The translations under genes and the position numbers were made by a program. The notes below the pieces were generated by a model that did not search any database, had not been told where the DNA came from, and saw nothing but the letters and a program-made list of their open reading frames with translations. 64,000 nt of DNA from Ligustrum vulgare (lineage: Eukaryota; Streptophyta; Magnoliopsida; Lamiales; Oleaceae), in contig OY743172.1 of assembly GCA_963555705.1 (NCBI GenBank), positions 23,435,446 through 23,499,445 of the forward strand. Direction: 5' to 3'. Positions 19,890 to 32,270 of this stretch are shown piece after piece (position 1 is the stretch's first letter; each line of letters starts with the position of its first letter).

Positions 19890-21944
19890 ATACATTTAGG
19901 ATCTGTTTGATATCCACTATTTTTCATAGAAAATGAAAAATTTTAACACATTTTCTAGCTTTTGTTCTGTTTGAAAGGAAAAAATTTTGTCCGAAATTTT
20001 TTCCTTCTTTTGAGCACGTGATCCTTTTTTCCTTCATAGGCTGGAAACCGTATTCTTTCCGTTCAGTAGATAAAATATTTTCCACCGAAAACATCTTTTC
20101 TCCCCCATTTACTCACGCCATGCCCTAGCTCCATCCATTTCCTCCTACTCTTCGCCGACCACCGGGAACTTCAACTCAACGGCTGGAATCTGGATTTATA
20201 TAGGTAATCTGTCCACTTCATTTCTCTAGTTCATCACGTTCTATTGAAGTAGCGAATCGACCAGTTTCGAGGGTGTAGTGGAAGGTATCGATTCCTAATT
20301 TTTTTGTCATTTTGCAAACCGAATGCCTGAAAATTCATCTCATAGTTGAAGACTTTTTCTTTTGGTTCAGTAATCTTGCCAAACAACCAAAGAAGTTTCG
20401 GATCTTGCTCCATATCTTTTCAATTCCGACCACTAACAGGTAATTCCATGACTATTTTTTGTGAAGGAATTTGAATCTCGTGTGTTTGTAATCAATCAGT
20501 AGGTTAGAATTTGTGAAGTTTTTTTTTTTTTTATTTGTTTGTATTGTTGAGGAAATATTTTTTCAGTCTCAAAAATTTGAGTTAGGGTCTGTTAAATTCT
20601 CTTGCAGCAATGTTGATTTATTTTCTCTTTTTCCTTTTCACTTTCTTTTTCTATACTAGCTGAATTGCAATTTGGAACAAATATTGCAGCACAGATTTGC
20701 CATTTTACTTTTCTCACATTTAATATGTAAATGCTCAAACTTGGTTAGTGTAGACTTTGATGGACATAAAATGGGAACTGAAACTGAAAATGGTGTAGAC
20801 TTTGATGGACATAAATTTGGAATCCTTCTAGTTTAGGATTTGAATTCCTTATTCATAATTTTTTATTTAGTAGGCACCTGTTTCAGTTCGGTATATAATT
20901 TACTATCAGTGATATGATTATTGAGTTTTTAAAGCTTTTTTGACCCCCTGTGATGCTATCACGATTCAACGTGTGATGCCTTTGGATCCTAGGGGCATTT
21001 TCAGTCCTGCATTTCTTCTCTACTTTCTCGTGTGATCAATCTTCTGAACTTCACCTTTATTTTCACGATAGCTTCTTTCTTGTCTCAACAAGGTTGTCCT
21101 ACGAAACTAGTTCCCGAATATGGCATTTAAGGACAACCATGATAAAAACAAATTCAAAACATAAAACATTGTCATTTGTTTAAAGAATGCAAGCATTTTT
21201 CTTCTCCATCCTGATAAGGCTCCTCAAATTCCTTCAAACATCTCATCAAATAATATTCCAATTGTTCTGATACATTCTCAAATAGAAACCATGTAGACTC
21301 TCAGACCTCTCTCTATCACAATCAAACAGTCCATGTTAATTTCTAGTATCTCAAAAGCCCTTTCCAACTATTTCTTTTAATCTCTGTAATGGAATACCAC
21401 TCTAATCTATCGATTGCCCATATAGCTTACCAACCTATGACTATGAAAATATCTTGTACTTGTCTCCCCTCTTTAACTTGTTTAGATTTTATTCTCTTCC
21501 TTCAAGCAATTATTTCTTTCAAACCCAAATCTCGGCAAACTCTTCTCTCAATTATCATCCTTCTCTTCTAGATTCATCCTTCATATTTCTTTCTTAATCT
21601 CTTTGATTCTTGGTGACTTATCAAAATGCTTCTATAGTGTCATATATCATTACTAGTCTATTAGTGGGAATATTATGTATTCATTATTAGTACTAATCTT
21701 GTTTGTAACTTGAAAGTTTTTTGTAATACATGTTAGTGATGAACATAGCTCCAAGATTTTTGAGTTTGTATTAAAAGTTTAGGCTTGACCATGATAGGTG
21801 TTAATTTTTTGTTATTCTTCACAATTTACATCATACCAACACTATTTTAGATGTGGTATAAGTGCAATGGATACCATAACGAACCTACGTCGTCGCCAAC
21901 GACAACAATTGGGTATTTTTTGGATGATGGTAATGTAAGCAGTA

Positions 21945-23053
21945 GTGATATATAATACCATCAAACATTGTAATCGACGACTCCCTAAAGCCCCACGTCG
22001 AAATTGGGATTCTGAAAGAGAAATGACACTAACTAGGATGTTTGATACGAATGATAGAATCTGTCATGATCTACTGAGGATGAATATAGCTACTTTTCAA
22101 AGATTATGTGCTACTTTACGAACATATGACTTGGTTGACAGTAGATCTGTAAAAGTGGATGAACAAGTGGCTATATTCCTCAACACCGTTGGGCATGATC
22201 ACCGTAATCGAATAGGAAGTTTTACCTTCTTTAGATCTGGTCAAACCGTGAGTTATTACTTCCATAGAGTGTTACAGTCTTGTCTTGGACTATATAGAGA
22301 TGTTGTCAAGAATGCCACTATTCATAACTCGCCATATGAGAAGGATAATGTGAAGCATTGGTTCCAATATTTTCAGGTTAGATATTAAAATTTATGTTTG
22401 TTTGTTTTTTTCTTCACTGTGAATATTCCTTTTGTAACCAAGCATTTTTCGTTTTACTATTAGGACGCGGTGGGGGCAATTGATGGTACTCATATTCCTG
22501 CGTTTGTTCTCGTTGAGGAACAAACGAAGTATCGTAATAGAAAGCAAATGATAACTCAAAATGTTTTGGTAGCTTGCACATTTGATATGAAGTTCACTTA
22601 TGTGCTAGCCGGTTGGGAGGTATCTGCTCACGATGGTCGGTTGTTAAGGAGTGCAACTTCCCGACAAGGTCATAAACTAACAATTCCTATAGGTAAGACG
22701 CACTTATTGTTCAATAACTTATCTTTGACATTTTCCCCAATGAAGAACGTAAAATTAATTACCATTTTTTAATAGGTAAATATTATCTTGCCGATGTTGG
22801 ATTTCCATTGGTTCCAGGATTTCTATCACCTTACCGTCGATCTCGGTACCATCGTAGAGACATTGAGGGTCAGTGGCCTCAAAAAACGAAAGAGTTGTTC
22901 AATTTCCGACATTCATCTCTACGAAATGTTGTAGAGAGGATTATTGGTCTGCTTAAAAATCGATTCGCATATTTACGACATCAACCATACCACGACATTG
23001 AGACACAAGCAACGATTGTCCTTGCATGTTGTACTAATAGCTTTATATTATAA
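21945..23053 (+). CDS. PIF/Harbinger transposase (DDE_Tnp_4 / HARBI1-ALP1 type), three exons
   Basis: Exons 21945-22376, 22464-22692 and 22776-23053 have GT-AG introns of 87 and 83 bp and join in frame to about 312 aa. The N-terminal part (MTLTRMFDTNDRICHDLLRM, then TFQRLCATL) is the usual helical region of plant PIF transposases. The DDE triad is visible: Asp in GAIDGTH, Asp in YYLADVGFP and Glu in SSLRNVVERIIG. It would cut the element's ends as a nuclease. Family members are usually 380-430 aa, so the first exon may lie upstream; a short frame from 21869 (MDTITNLRRRQRQQ) stops before joining. No stop interrupts the three exons. Confidence 0.88.
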
Positions 23054-24401
23054 TCTTTGATATTTTGTTAGGCATTTGGTACGTTGATGATATAAATGTT
23101 CAACCCAAGTCACATCGTTTGTCCCAACGAGTTATTTAGCTACTCATACTAAAATCTAAAACAATAAAACGCAAAATAGAAAGTTAAACGTGCTAATCAA
23201 CATTGAAAAGAGAGTTTAGAATTTGGCACCAAGAAAATCAATACAAACGTTAAATCTATATTCTTCCTTTTGCCTCTATTCTCTTGATTCCCCTCCCCCC
23301 CCCCCCAAAATAATGATTTTTCTTGGTCTTTATATAGTGTAAACTAGGTTTTTACGATTTCTCCAAGTTGGGCTCAAAAAAATAGGAAAGAATTCAGAAA
23401 ATTAGGCAAAAATCGAGAATTTCCCCATATTTCAGCCGGACCGCGGCATACAAGGTTAAAGTGGAACCGCGGTTAGCTTTTTTAAAATATTTGTGACTCA
23501 GTCCTTCTGTAATTGCATGTCTGGTCCTCCAAGTATCTGACTTCTGCAATTCAGTCCACATACTTTGAGTTTTATTTGAATTTAGTCCTCCCAGAATTGC
23601 AACTCAAGTCCTCCATCTTTTTGCCATTTACAAATTGGTCCTCATACTTCATATTTTGTGCTCTTTTATTTCCTTTTCCCTCATTTTTGTGCCCAAGTGC
23701 ATTTCAATCCGCATTATCCCTGAAACAATTAAAATAAACATGCCACTTAGCAATATCATATTCTAAAATACTCACATTAGTGCAAATTTTAGGCATGAAA
23801 TTAAGTGCAAACTCGCACTTATCAGTATCCACATGATTCATGAGTTATGTATCTAGCTTCCAAAAGTGGTGCTCAAGTGGGTCACAATTGAAATATAAAA
23901 CATGTCTTTTAGGAATTGATAGTGGGTCATTAGTTTGCTGTTTTATGAAAGTTGTAGAAAGTAACGATTATTTTATGGATATTTGACAAAAAAAAATTGA
24001 AAATATGTTGATTTGTGGATAAATATTTATGGACTACAATAAAGAATATGTCGGATAAATATTTTTGAAATATATGGTTGAAAAGTTGTGACACATATGG
24101 ATGAAACAAATACATGATTTTGATCTATAATTTTCCCAATAAATTTTACATGGAAAAATCAGAAATTCCATAGAAAATAATAACTATCAAACACCAATAA
24201 CTAGAAAAAAGTACAATTTTCATGGAAAAAAAGCCAGTCAAACACAAAAAGTTAGAAAATCTCAACATTTTCTAGGTGGAAAATTTTACCAATCAAACAC
24301 ATTTAAATTTCAATTCCCAGGAAAACAAATTGCTAGAAACTCAATTCCCTAGAACTCGTTTTCTTTCCACCTAAATTCCACATTCGCTATCAAACGGACC
24401 C
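23054..24401. other. 3' part of the Harbinger element without ORF
   Basis: No Myb-like ORF is visible. Inverted copies of TTTTCTAGG/AATTTTCC-like words near 24180-24390 mirror 19915-20110 and are probably subterminal repeats. A run of 12 C lies at about 23294-23305. Confidence 0.5.
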
Positions 24402-24453
24402 TTATAGTTTACTAAGCATACGGTCAAAACAATTTTACTCACTTCTCTAAGTG

Positions 24454-25201
24454 TAGGAGTCGGCACATTTTCCCGAAATCTGTGAAATCGGACCGAGATC
24501 GATTAGAACCGATCGGTCCAGATCTGGTTCTACCAAGAAATATTTTTGATTTGGTACTTGTATTTAGAACCGAACGGGAATCGGTCCGATTCCAGATTCT
24601 TATTAATTGGAACTAACGATACTTCGGTTCCCTTGTATGTTAAATTTTTTTTTTTTTTTTTTTTATTATAAATCGTGAAGCGGTGAAATCGTTTTGGCAA
24701 GTTCTCATTTGACTAAAATTTCTTCCGATTCCCAACTTCCCACATAAATAGTATCCTCCTCCAATTACATCCAATCTCTTTGATTCTTCACTTTATATAA
24801 TCATTAATCAATTTAACTCTTAATTTAAGTTTTAACTCACAATTTCCAACCCCAAATCTAAATCTTTCGGCATTACCTAAATCATAAATAATTTTACAAA
24901 CAAAACTCTAAAAGCTGTTGATATGAAATTTCGATTTTCGAAGGTAAATTTGAGCAAACGGTAGAGTTGAAATAATTTTTTTTAAAAGTAGCGTTGAAAT
25001 AAATTTTTAATTTTTATTAAGAAATATTTTATTTTAACATTTTCTAATGTAAAGGATCGAATCGGTCCTGGTTCGGTTCCGATTCGGTTCCTAGCCAAAT
25101 ATGGAACCAATGGTTCCATTACTTAGAGTCTCATTGGTAATCAGTTCGATTCAGTTCGATTTCTTTCGAAATCGGACCAAATTGGACCGCGCTCACTCCC
25201 A
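24454..25201. mobile_element. Non-autonomous hAT element (748 bp)
   Basis: The ends TAGGAGTCGGCAC and, reversed, TGGGAGTGAGCGC match at 9 of 13 positions. The 8-bp target duplication TCTAAGTG is perfect (24446-24453 and 25202-25209). Subterminal words of the GGTTC/CGGACC type cluster near both ends. There is no transposase ORF. Confidence 0.8.
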
Positions 25202-25209
25202 TCTAAGTG

Positions 25210-25985
25210 GGAAGATTTGAACCCAGGTGCAAGCTAAAATGTCAAATTCTTATCGATATGGCAACCGCTTATTTGTGTCACCAAATTAAGCAGAATGTAT
25301 AAGACTTACTCTGGTTTTGACTTTGTGACATTGATTTTCTATTATCTTTCTTAAATGAAAAAAAAAAAGAAAGTAATTTGATTATGGCTTCTTCCTGATT
25401 ATGTTAGTCTTTACAATTAAGCAATGTTTGATTTGTTAAGAAAAAATAAAAGTTAATTGGAAAGTGTGATTAAAAAGTTATAAAAATGATCGATTTAAAG
25501 TGGTATATGAATGACAATGTTCTAAAAAAATCTTCTAAGTGTCGTCTAAGTACAATGCTCTAACGTAGTACCTAATCTCAGTTAATACATGCATAGATGA
25601 ACTTTATTAATTTTTTATTTTTTGTATTTTAAAAGCTCTTTAGTTGACTATAATTTTAAGTTTTAAAATGATTTTACATATAAAAGTAAAAAATAAAATA
25701 TACGTTTGAAAATCCCAAATATATATATACATACATACATATATATATATTATTCTGATTAAACAAATCAATCAATTTTTTAGATACAAAATATATAAAA
25801 AAATAATAATGATTCTTGAAATTTTAAAGTAAACTCAATTTTATATATTGAAAAACAGTTCCAAAATTACAAAAAGAACATATTTTCAGCAATCTCAAAA
25901 CAAATACCGAAAACAGAAAACTCAAAACACAATCAAAAACTCAAAACTGATACCTCAAACACAAAGAGAAGAGAACGGAAGTCTC
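25210..25985. other. AT-rich intergenic region with no recognizable feature
   Basis: Includes TA dinucleotide runs near 25718-25750. I see no gene. Confidence 0.5.
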
Positions 25986-26226
25986 TGAGCATTTTCCACT
26001 TTGGACATGTTTGATGACAATTTTTTTCCTAGGAAAACATTTTCCTTGACATGGCACGTGATCCCATTTCTACCTTTTTGTGGAAAATATTTTCTTATCA
26101 TTATGATGTCTTTCCGTTTCCCAGCTTGTGGAAACCTGCTTTGGACTTTTTGCCCAGTACAAATGCTCTTTGGCGCTGTCTGATTGACCATCAATTTTCA
26201 AGGAAAATGAAATAAAAAATCATTTT
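25986..26226. mobile_element. Left part of a Harbinger-like MITE split by element 2
   Basis: CATTTTCCACTTTGGACATGTTTGATG and the TTTTCCTAGGAAAACATTTTCC words resemble the ends of the Harbinger element at 19899. The right part continues at 32487-32772 beyond LTR element 2. Outer boundaries are approximate. Confidence 0.5.
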
Positions 26227-26437
26227 TGTTGTAAAACAATAGATAATATAGAGAGAATCAGAGAGAATTTCTTATTCTTCATATTTCATAATGAATATAG
26301 GCCCCTATTTATAGGAGGGGACAATGACATAATCGTAATATTGTACAATGGCATAATCGTAATATATAAATTTTACAGGGGCATAAGAGTAATTTTCTTT
26401 CACTACTTTTGCCTAACTTACCTAATTATTCCTAACA
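26227..26437 (-). repeat. Element 2 LTR (left copy, 3' LTR)
   Basis: 211 bp, 5 mismatches to 32271-32481. It contains a CCTATTTATAGG palindrome as in element 1 and is followed by the purine tract (CTCCCCCTTGAATG on the plus strand). Confidence 0.92.
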
Positions 26438-26469
26438 CTCCCCCTTGAATGAAATATTACTTGCTTGCT

Positions 26470-27122
26470 CAATGGTCTGCCTCGTTAAAACCTTGTTAAG
26501 AAAACCCAGTGGGATAAAACTTGAGCGAAGGAAAAAGAGTACAGAAGCTCCCCCTGATGTTGGCCATGGTAAATCATTGATTCTTCTGAAGTGCTGCCTC
26601 ATTAAAACCTTGTCAGTAAAACCCAGTGGGACAAAATCTGAACCAAGGAAAAAGAGTACAGCCGCTGCCTCATTAAAACCTTGTCAGGAAAACCTAGTAG
26701 GACAAAACCTGGACGAAGGAAAAAGAGTACAGCATGATTCTCCCCCTGAAGTGTGCAATTAAGGATTCATGAACTTCTCGAACATTGATATCATCTTTCT
26801 TTTGAAATACGTATATATGAAAATCTTCTTGTGTGTAGCCGATATCATAACATTCTTCATAAGATGTATATGATTTTCTTTATTTGTTGATATCAATCCA
26901 GTATAACAATGTGTTGTTAATTATAGCTTGTTGATAGCTATGATGATGCCTCAAAAACCTTTGCTAGGAAAACCCTGTGGGACAAAACCTCAGCGAAGGG
27001 AAAAAGAGTACATTATTCTCATTAATTCTTATCAATACGCCTCAACTGTTGCCTCATTAAAAACCTTGCAAGGAAAACCCTGTGGGAAAAACCTCAGCTA
27101 AGGGAAAAAGAGTGCAACGCGT
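26470..27122 (+). repeat. Five copies of the about 65-bp unit in element 2
   Basis: Copies begin near 26476, 26595, 26665, 26946 and 27050, matching the five copies of element 1 in order and spacing. Confidence 0.85.
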
Positions 27123-27383
27123 ATTTATTCTTTTTCATAGAATATCACAAGTATATTGATGCAATCTCATATCTTTTCATCAAAACATATCATTCATGAT
27201 GAGCTTTATATAAATCATTCATAGCTCATTTATGATGTCATAGTTTATTTATGATGTACTGAACATGCTATACCAAGCAATGTTTATTTAGTTGACTGAT
27301 TACATTTCTCAAATCTAGAATTGATTCACTTCTATCAAAATCTAGAATTCACATCTGATGAATAATTAAATATTCATTTTCAT

Positions 27384-28244
27384 ATTCACTTCTGGTGAAT
27401 AATCAATTTCCGGTGGATAATATAATTTTGCATATTTAAAATCAATTGCATGCCCAAATATTCAAATATAATAATAGTACACTCCAATTTCAATTTCAAC
27501 ATATTATATTATGGGGTCATTTGTATCATCCTATAGTGATACTAATCTTGGCATATTGAATCTTTCAATGATTTATACATGTATGTTCTTGCACTTTATA
27601 AACTGCAATTTCTAATTTGCAGGAGCATAATCAATCATTGAAATAGATATCAATTTCGACATATAATCTACAATCATTTTACTTGAAATCCCAACGTACC
27701 TCGATCAACTGGTACATCAAAGAATACCCTCAAAATACCGAGATGAGAATCACACTTTTTGATCTCACTCATTGGTATATCAAAGAGCTCAAGCTAGTGA
27801 TTTAGATTATAGTCACATCCACCATATGTCATGCCAGTTCAATGAAAAATCTTGCGCGCAACGAGTCGTCATCTACGACTGTGATATATTTTCATTTGTA
27901 CATATAATTACTGGCTTTACATTTAAGCATTTGGACTTCTGGTCCTTGAATAATAATCCATACATTGGGGTTATATACTTGGCCAAAGTATTATAATTTC
28001 ATCAACCTCATTTTCATAAGAGGGTTGTATGTAGTCGACTTATTTATCGATTCCATTTCAACTTAATATAAAATAGAGAGATCTCTGTATATGTTCTATC
28101 ATCAGGTACCTGAATATCTCATCATTATGTCCCTTTTACTCACCATGAGTATTTAGCCTCAAAGGGATCATTTCAATCATTCAAGAGATATTTATTTTGG
28201 AATCGATAGTCATTATGCTTCAGGCATAATTACGCTTTAAGCGT
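27384..28244 (+). repeat. CTTCNGG mini-hairpins of element 2
   Basis: TTCACTTCTGGTGAA near 27385, GGACTTCTGGTCC at 27933-27945, ATTATGCTTCAGGCATAAT at 28212-28230 and ACGCTTTAAGCGT at 28232-28244. Fewer TTCAC copies remain than in element 1. More copies of other stems lie near 28748 and 28788 (GAAC stem) and at 30788-31142. Confidence 0.8.
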
Positions 28245-29110
28245 GTTTTCCCCATAATATTCACAAATCTTATATTATATCAATCGGCTAAAATGCCGCA
28301 ACACATGTCATACAATCATATATCAAGTGCGTATTGTTGGAGTGTATATAGATATCGCACTTCTTAGAAATCATAAAGTTTCACAAGCAAATCATTATTT
28401 CATCGTATTGACATGTTTATATGTAGAATATTGCTGCATAATCAAATTGTTCTCATAGCAAATAACTTGAGGCTTTTAATCTGCTAAACCATTAGCAATA
28501 TAATATTCTATTATCTCAACTAATTCGTAAAATCATTAATGACTTTAAGATATATTCATGCTAGCATTTATCACTTTGCTCGTAATATCATTACTTGAGC
28601 AAAAAATCAGTCATTCATTTAGTGAGATAATTAATTTTCTTTTGAGAACAAGCAGCAATGATAACAATCTTCTGGTTCTTTAATGAATGCCATTATTCAT
28701 TCTCAATAAATCTCATTATTGAATTGGAATCTAACCAATCATTATAGAACTTCTGGTTCAACAAGATATTTCACTTGTACATATGTATGAACTTCTGGTT
28801 CAATACAATATTTATTTCATCAGTACGTATTTCTGTACAGTTCAAATCAGCATACCTTTATTACTTTTATACCGGAAAAATCAGGTACAATATCCAAGGA
28901 AATATCTCATGATCTCAATCTTGTCGCCAAATCTTCCCTTATATCGAAAAAAGGTAATGACGCATTATCTCATTGTTCTCACCTTTTCAATAATTTATTC
29001 CATTATCTCTTAATGAAATCGATATCACTGACACGCGGAGCCATCGCTCTTTCACGCGTTGAATAATGTATTTAAATAGATGATTTGGGAAGAGGCTAGA
29101 TCTATCAAAA

Positions 29111-29656
29111 ATGGATATTATACTTTCAAATATTCGCAAATATTATTCCAATCTTCTAGTAAATGATTTGAGAAAAATTTATCGAATTAGGCTCGAAAGA
29201 TTGAGGTTGCTGATGGATCATGGCATCCCAGAAGATGTTCGCTGGTTGATCGAAGCGAAAGTTCGATTAGCTGGTGAATTACCAGATTCATTTCCTAAGC
29301 ACAAGCCTGGCTTAGGTAAGAGTACTTTTGCAAAGAAGCGAAGAGCAAAAAGATTAAATAGTTGCTACAAATGTGCTCGATGGACATGTGATACCCGTTG
29401 TAAGTCAATAGGGTATTCATCTATAAATCGAGATGATAAGATAGATTTTATTAAGGGTGGGCTGAGTAAGGAGTCATTGGATGATATCTGATTGACTCTT
29501 GAGACACACCCTAGTGGGTATGTGCAGCGTGAGCTACTATCTTTATGGGCTAAATTCATCAGCGATAAAGAGCGTTATAGTCTCAAAAATATAATAGCAA
29601 AAGATCCTGTTTGCCAGGCTGTTATAAACAATGATGTTTTGGCTATACAGCATTAA
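29111..29656 (+). pseudogene. Broken copy of the Cys-cluster ORF
   Basis: Collinear with 16145-16690, without indels in the coding part. An Arg codon has become TGA at 29489-29491, cutting the product to 126 aa after the Cys cluster. The downstream frame is still open to the original stop. The upstream ATG of element 1 is out of frame here. Confidence 0.85.
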
Positions 29657-29917
29657 TACAAGGTAAATCATTTGATATATATGCACATATAAAATATTTT
29701 TCTGTTTTCTTTCACGAGTTTTTATAAAGGCTGGTTAAATATATTAAATCACCGAAAGGTGAGTCGGGTGATTTTGTAAAAAGTAAATCTCTACTTTTTC
29801 GAAATACGAGTAGTAAATAGTGAATTTTTTTCAAGTTTAAAAGCCAATGATTTTCACAGTTTATGCATCCCAAAATATCATTTTCTTGTAAGTTTTTCCT
29901 TCTTTATTCTTTCAAAG

Positions 29918-30518
29918 ATGGAAGGACCAAAACTTCGACAGATCAAAACTATCTGTGGATCTTGGAAAGAAATTGGGAGAGAAAGGTATCACTCTCGTGT
30001 ATGGAGGAGGTAGCAGTGGATTGATGGGTTGTGTTTCACAATCCACTCTAGCAGAGAAAGTAAGAGTGATAGGTGTTATACCTACTCCTTTAGCTGATAT
30101 CGCAGGCAAAACACGAGGACATGAAGTACAAACCTTATCTATCCATGAACGCATAACTTGCATGCTATATGGTTCTGATGCCTTCATAGCTCTGCCTGGA
30201 GGTTTTGGTACTTTAGAAGAAATATTTAATATTACTTCATGGGCTCAACTAGATCTCCATACTAAGCCTATTGGGCTTTTAAATGTAAACAATTTCTTTG
30301 ATGGTTTACTAACATTTCTTGATTATGCTGTGGAATAGGGATTCATCTCTCCATTTTCTAGGAGAATCCTTATTTCTGCTCCTACTATCGAGGAACTGCT
30401 GGATAAGTTGCAATCATATATTCCAATAAAAGATCCAGCAGGAGTTAAGATAGATTGGTCGCAAGGAAGGGGAATCAAGCGAAAATGGAGTCCGGTTAAT
30501 GTAAATCTATTTTTGTGA
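29918..30518 (+). pseudogene. LOG: Broken copy of the element-borne LOG gene
   Basis: Two lesions relative to 16940-17593. A 53-bp deletion just after the ICVFCGS-encoding region begins shifts the frame; its ends lie at short CTGTG/CCGTG repeats. A Gln codon has become TAG at 30336-30338, before the GFISP segment. The LPGGFGTLEE motif is still encoded. In the shared part I count 12 silent and 5 amino-acid changes plus the nonsense change. Confidence 0.9.
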
Positions 30519-31305
30519 ACCCTAGAATAGGTGGTGGTAGAGTACGGAGTATTCTCACTCTTGAGACACACCATAAATTTCTAGGATTTTGTTAATGTTT
30601 AATCTTGTGTACCTCAAAGATTTAAGGTGGTAGAGTATGGAGTATTTCTTACTCTTGAAACACACCTTTTTCTTTATTTCCTCAAAAGGTCAGAGGTGGT
30701 AGGATACGGCTACTCCCGAAACACATCTCTCATTTTGAGGATCATAAATGTTTCCCCCTTTTACGTTTTGCATGTATGACTAGTTTATGCTTCTTCAGGA
30801 GCAATAATAATAATATCATTTCAGTATGTTTAGATGATAATTTTTACTTCTTCTGGAGTAAATATACACTTCTTCTGGAATACATAAGTGCTCGTGCAAG
30901 AACATTTCCAGACACTTTATCATCTAATATTCATCTCATAATACTGATGAGATTATTTTCACATTAGCCATATCCGAGCTATCATGTGATATTATCTTAT
31001 CATATATTAACATTCTCTTGTTGAATAATTTTCATCCACCCATTCAAATACAGATATTGGTAACTTCTGGTACCATTGGATGAAATATTTTTATCAACAT
31101 TTACCAACTTTTTGGTAATGATAACTTCTGGTATCATTTGATGAAATATCAAATAACAATAATATCACCATGTATATAATAATATCACCACGTATATATG
31201 TTGACAACATCCTCTAATATGTTAGAATTAACCAACAACTGAGGTGTTTCTGAAATAATATAAAATATGAATATATGTAAAGTATTCTATATATTCAATT
31301 GCTAA

Positions 31306-31395
31306 ACCGACCATATAGGCGGAATCGACATAATGAAATACTTAAACTGATAAAGCCAACCATTTAGGTGGTAGAACCAACCATGTAGGTGGCAA
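31306..31395 (+). repeat. Second hairpin family in element 2
   Basis: CCGACC-ATATA-GGCGG, CCAACC-ATTTA-GGTGG and CCAACC-ATGTA-GGTGG, in the same position relative to LOG as in element 1. Confidence 0.75.
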
Positions 31396-31829
31396 CAACA
31401 TAATGAAATAATTACCTTTCATGAGTGAGCGAGTCGTATCTTCAAATCCAGTCAAGGTATTCATAATAGTCCAATCCGTTACGATAATGAGTCATCTCCA
31501 GTTAAGGTATAAATCCAGTTCATAAAACTCAATCCATCACGGTATGACAACTATTATGTTACTTTTAAATATTTTAATTTATCGTATTGATTACATGTTA
31601 AATAATTTAGAATATATATTTTATTAACACTTATCATCATATCATTAATAATGATTAATCAATTTCGTTAAATCACGATTAATATATTTTATCGTATCAT
31701 TAAGGGCAAAATCGTCCATATTTTAATATATTGATCATATGGATAAATCGAAACCGTCAATAGGTTTGAAATTTAATTTAGAACAAACTTACTTTTGGTC
31801 CGAAGTTCAAAATCTCGCCGGAATTGCTT

Positions 31830-32110
31830 TAAAAATAGTTTTTACGACGCCGCCACGTTCGACCGCCGGTGTCGGAGCCGTCGACACGCGTCGGTGCCGG
31901 AGGATCGTCGCCGTCGCCGTCGTCATGGATCTGTTGTCCGATCGTTATTTGGATTTATGGTTTGGCGTGAATTTGCTTTGAAAGTTTCGATTTTTTCAAC
32001 TTTTCTTCTCCGGTCGATATCTTCTGTTTCAGCCGTCGGATTATCTCCAAATTTCGGGCGAGGCTTCTCCTTGAAAAATTCGTTCTGATGGCGGTGGCTG
32101 ATCGTCGATC
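31830..32110 (-). other. GC-rich CGCCGG block in the leader of element 2
   Basis: GC-rich island (31848-31925, many CGCCGTCGCCG words) placed as in element 1, followed by GGCTGATCGTCGATCGGAT. Only this tail aligns clearly with element 1; the island itself differs in sequence. Confidence 0.55.
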
Positions 32111-32270
32111 GGATATCTGGATTGACCGGAATCATTCTTTTCAGTTTGAGAGAAAATGAAACATTGATTAGTAATAATCAGGTTTCTGATACAGAGGTTC
32201 ATCATTTAGATGCAACTGTAGAGCATACTCCCGTTATTACTCAATTGGCTAGAGACTCGTGCTGATAACG

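Larger units (their letters stand above)
19899..24401 (+). mobile_element. PIF/Harbinger DNA transposon (4.5 kb)
   Basis: The ends are imperfect 14-bp inverted repeats: GGATCTGTTTGATA at 19899 and, reversed, GGGTCCGTTTGATA ending at 24401. The 3-bp target duplication TTA (19896-19898 and 24402-24404) is diagnostic for PIF/Harbinger. The interior holds a three-exon DDE transposase. I see no intact Myb-like second ORF, which autonomous plant PIF elements normally carry, so it may depend on another copy. Confidence 0.88.

Noticed and set aside
21389..21571. 60-codon frame inside the Harbinger element
   Set aside because: No resemblance to a Myb-like second ORF; chance frame.
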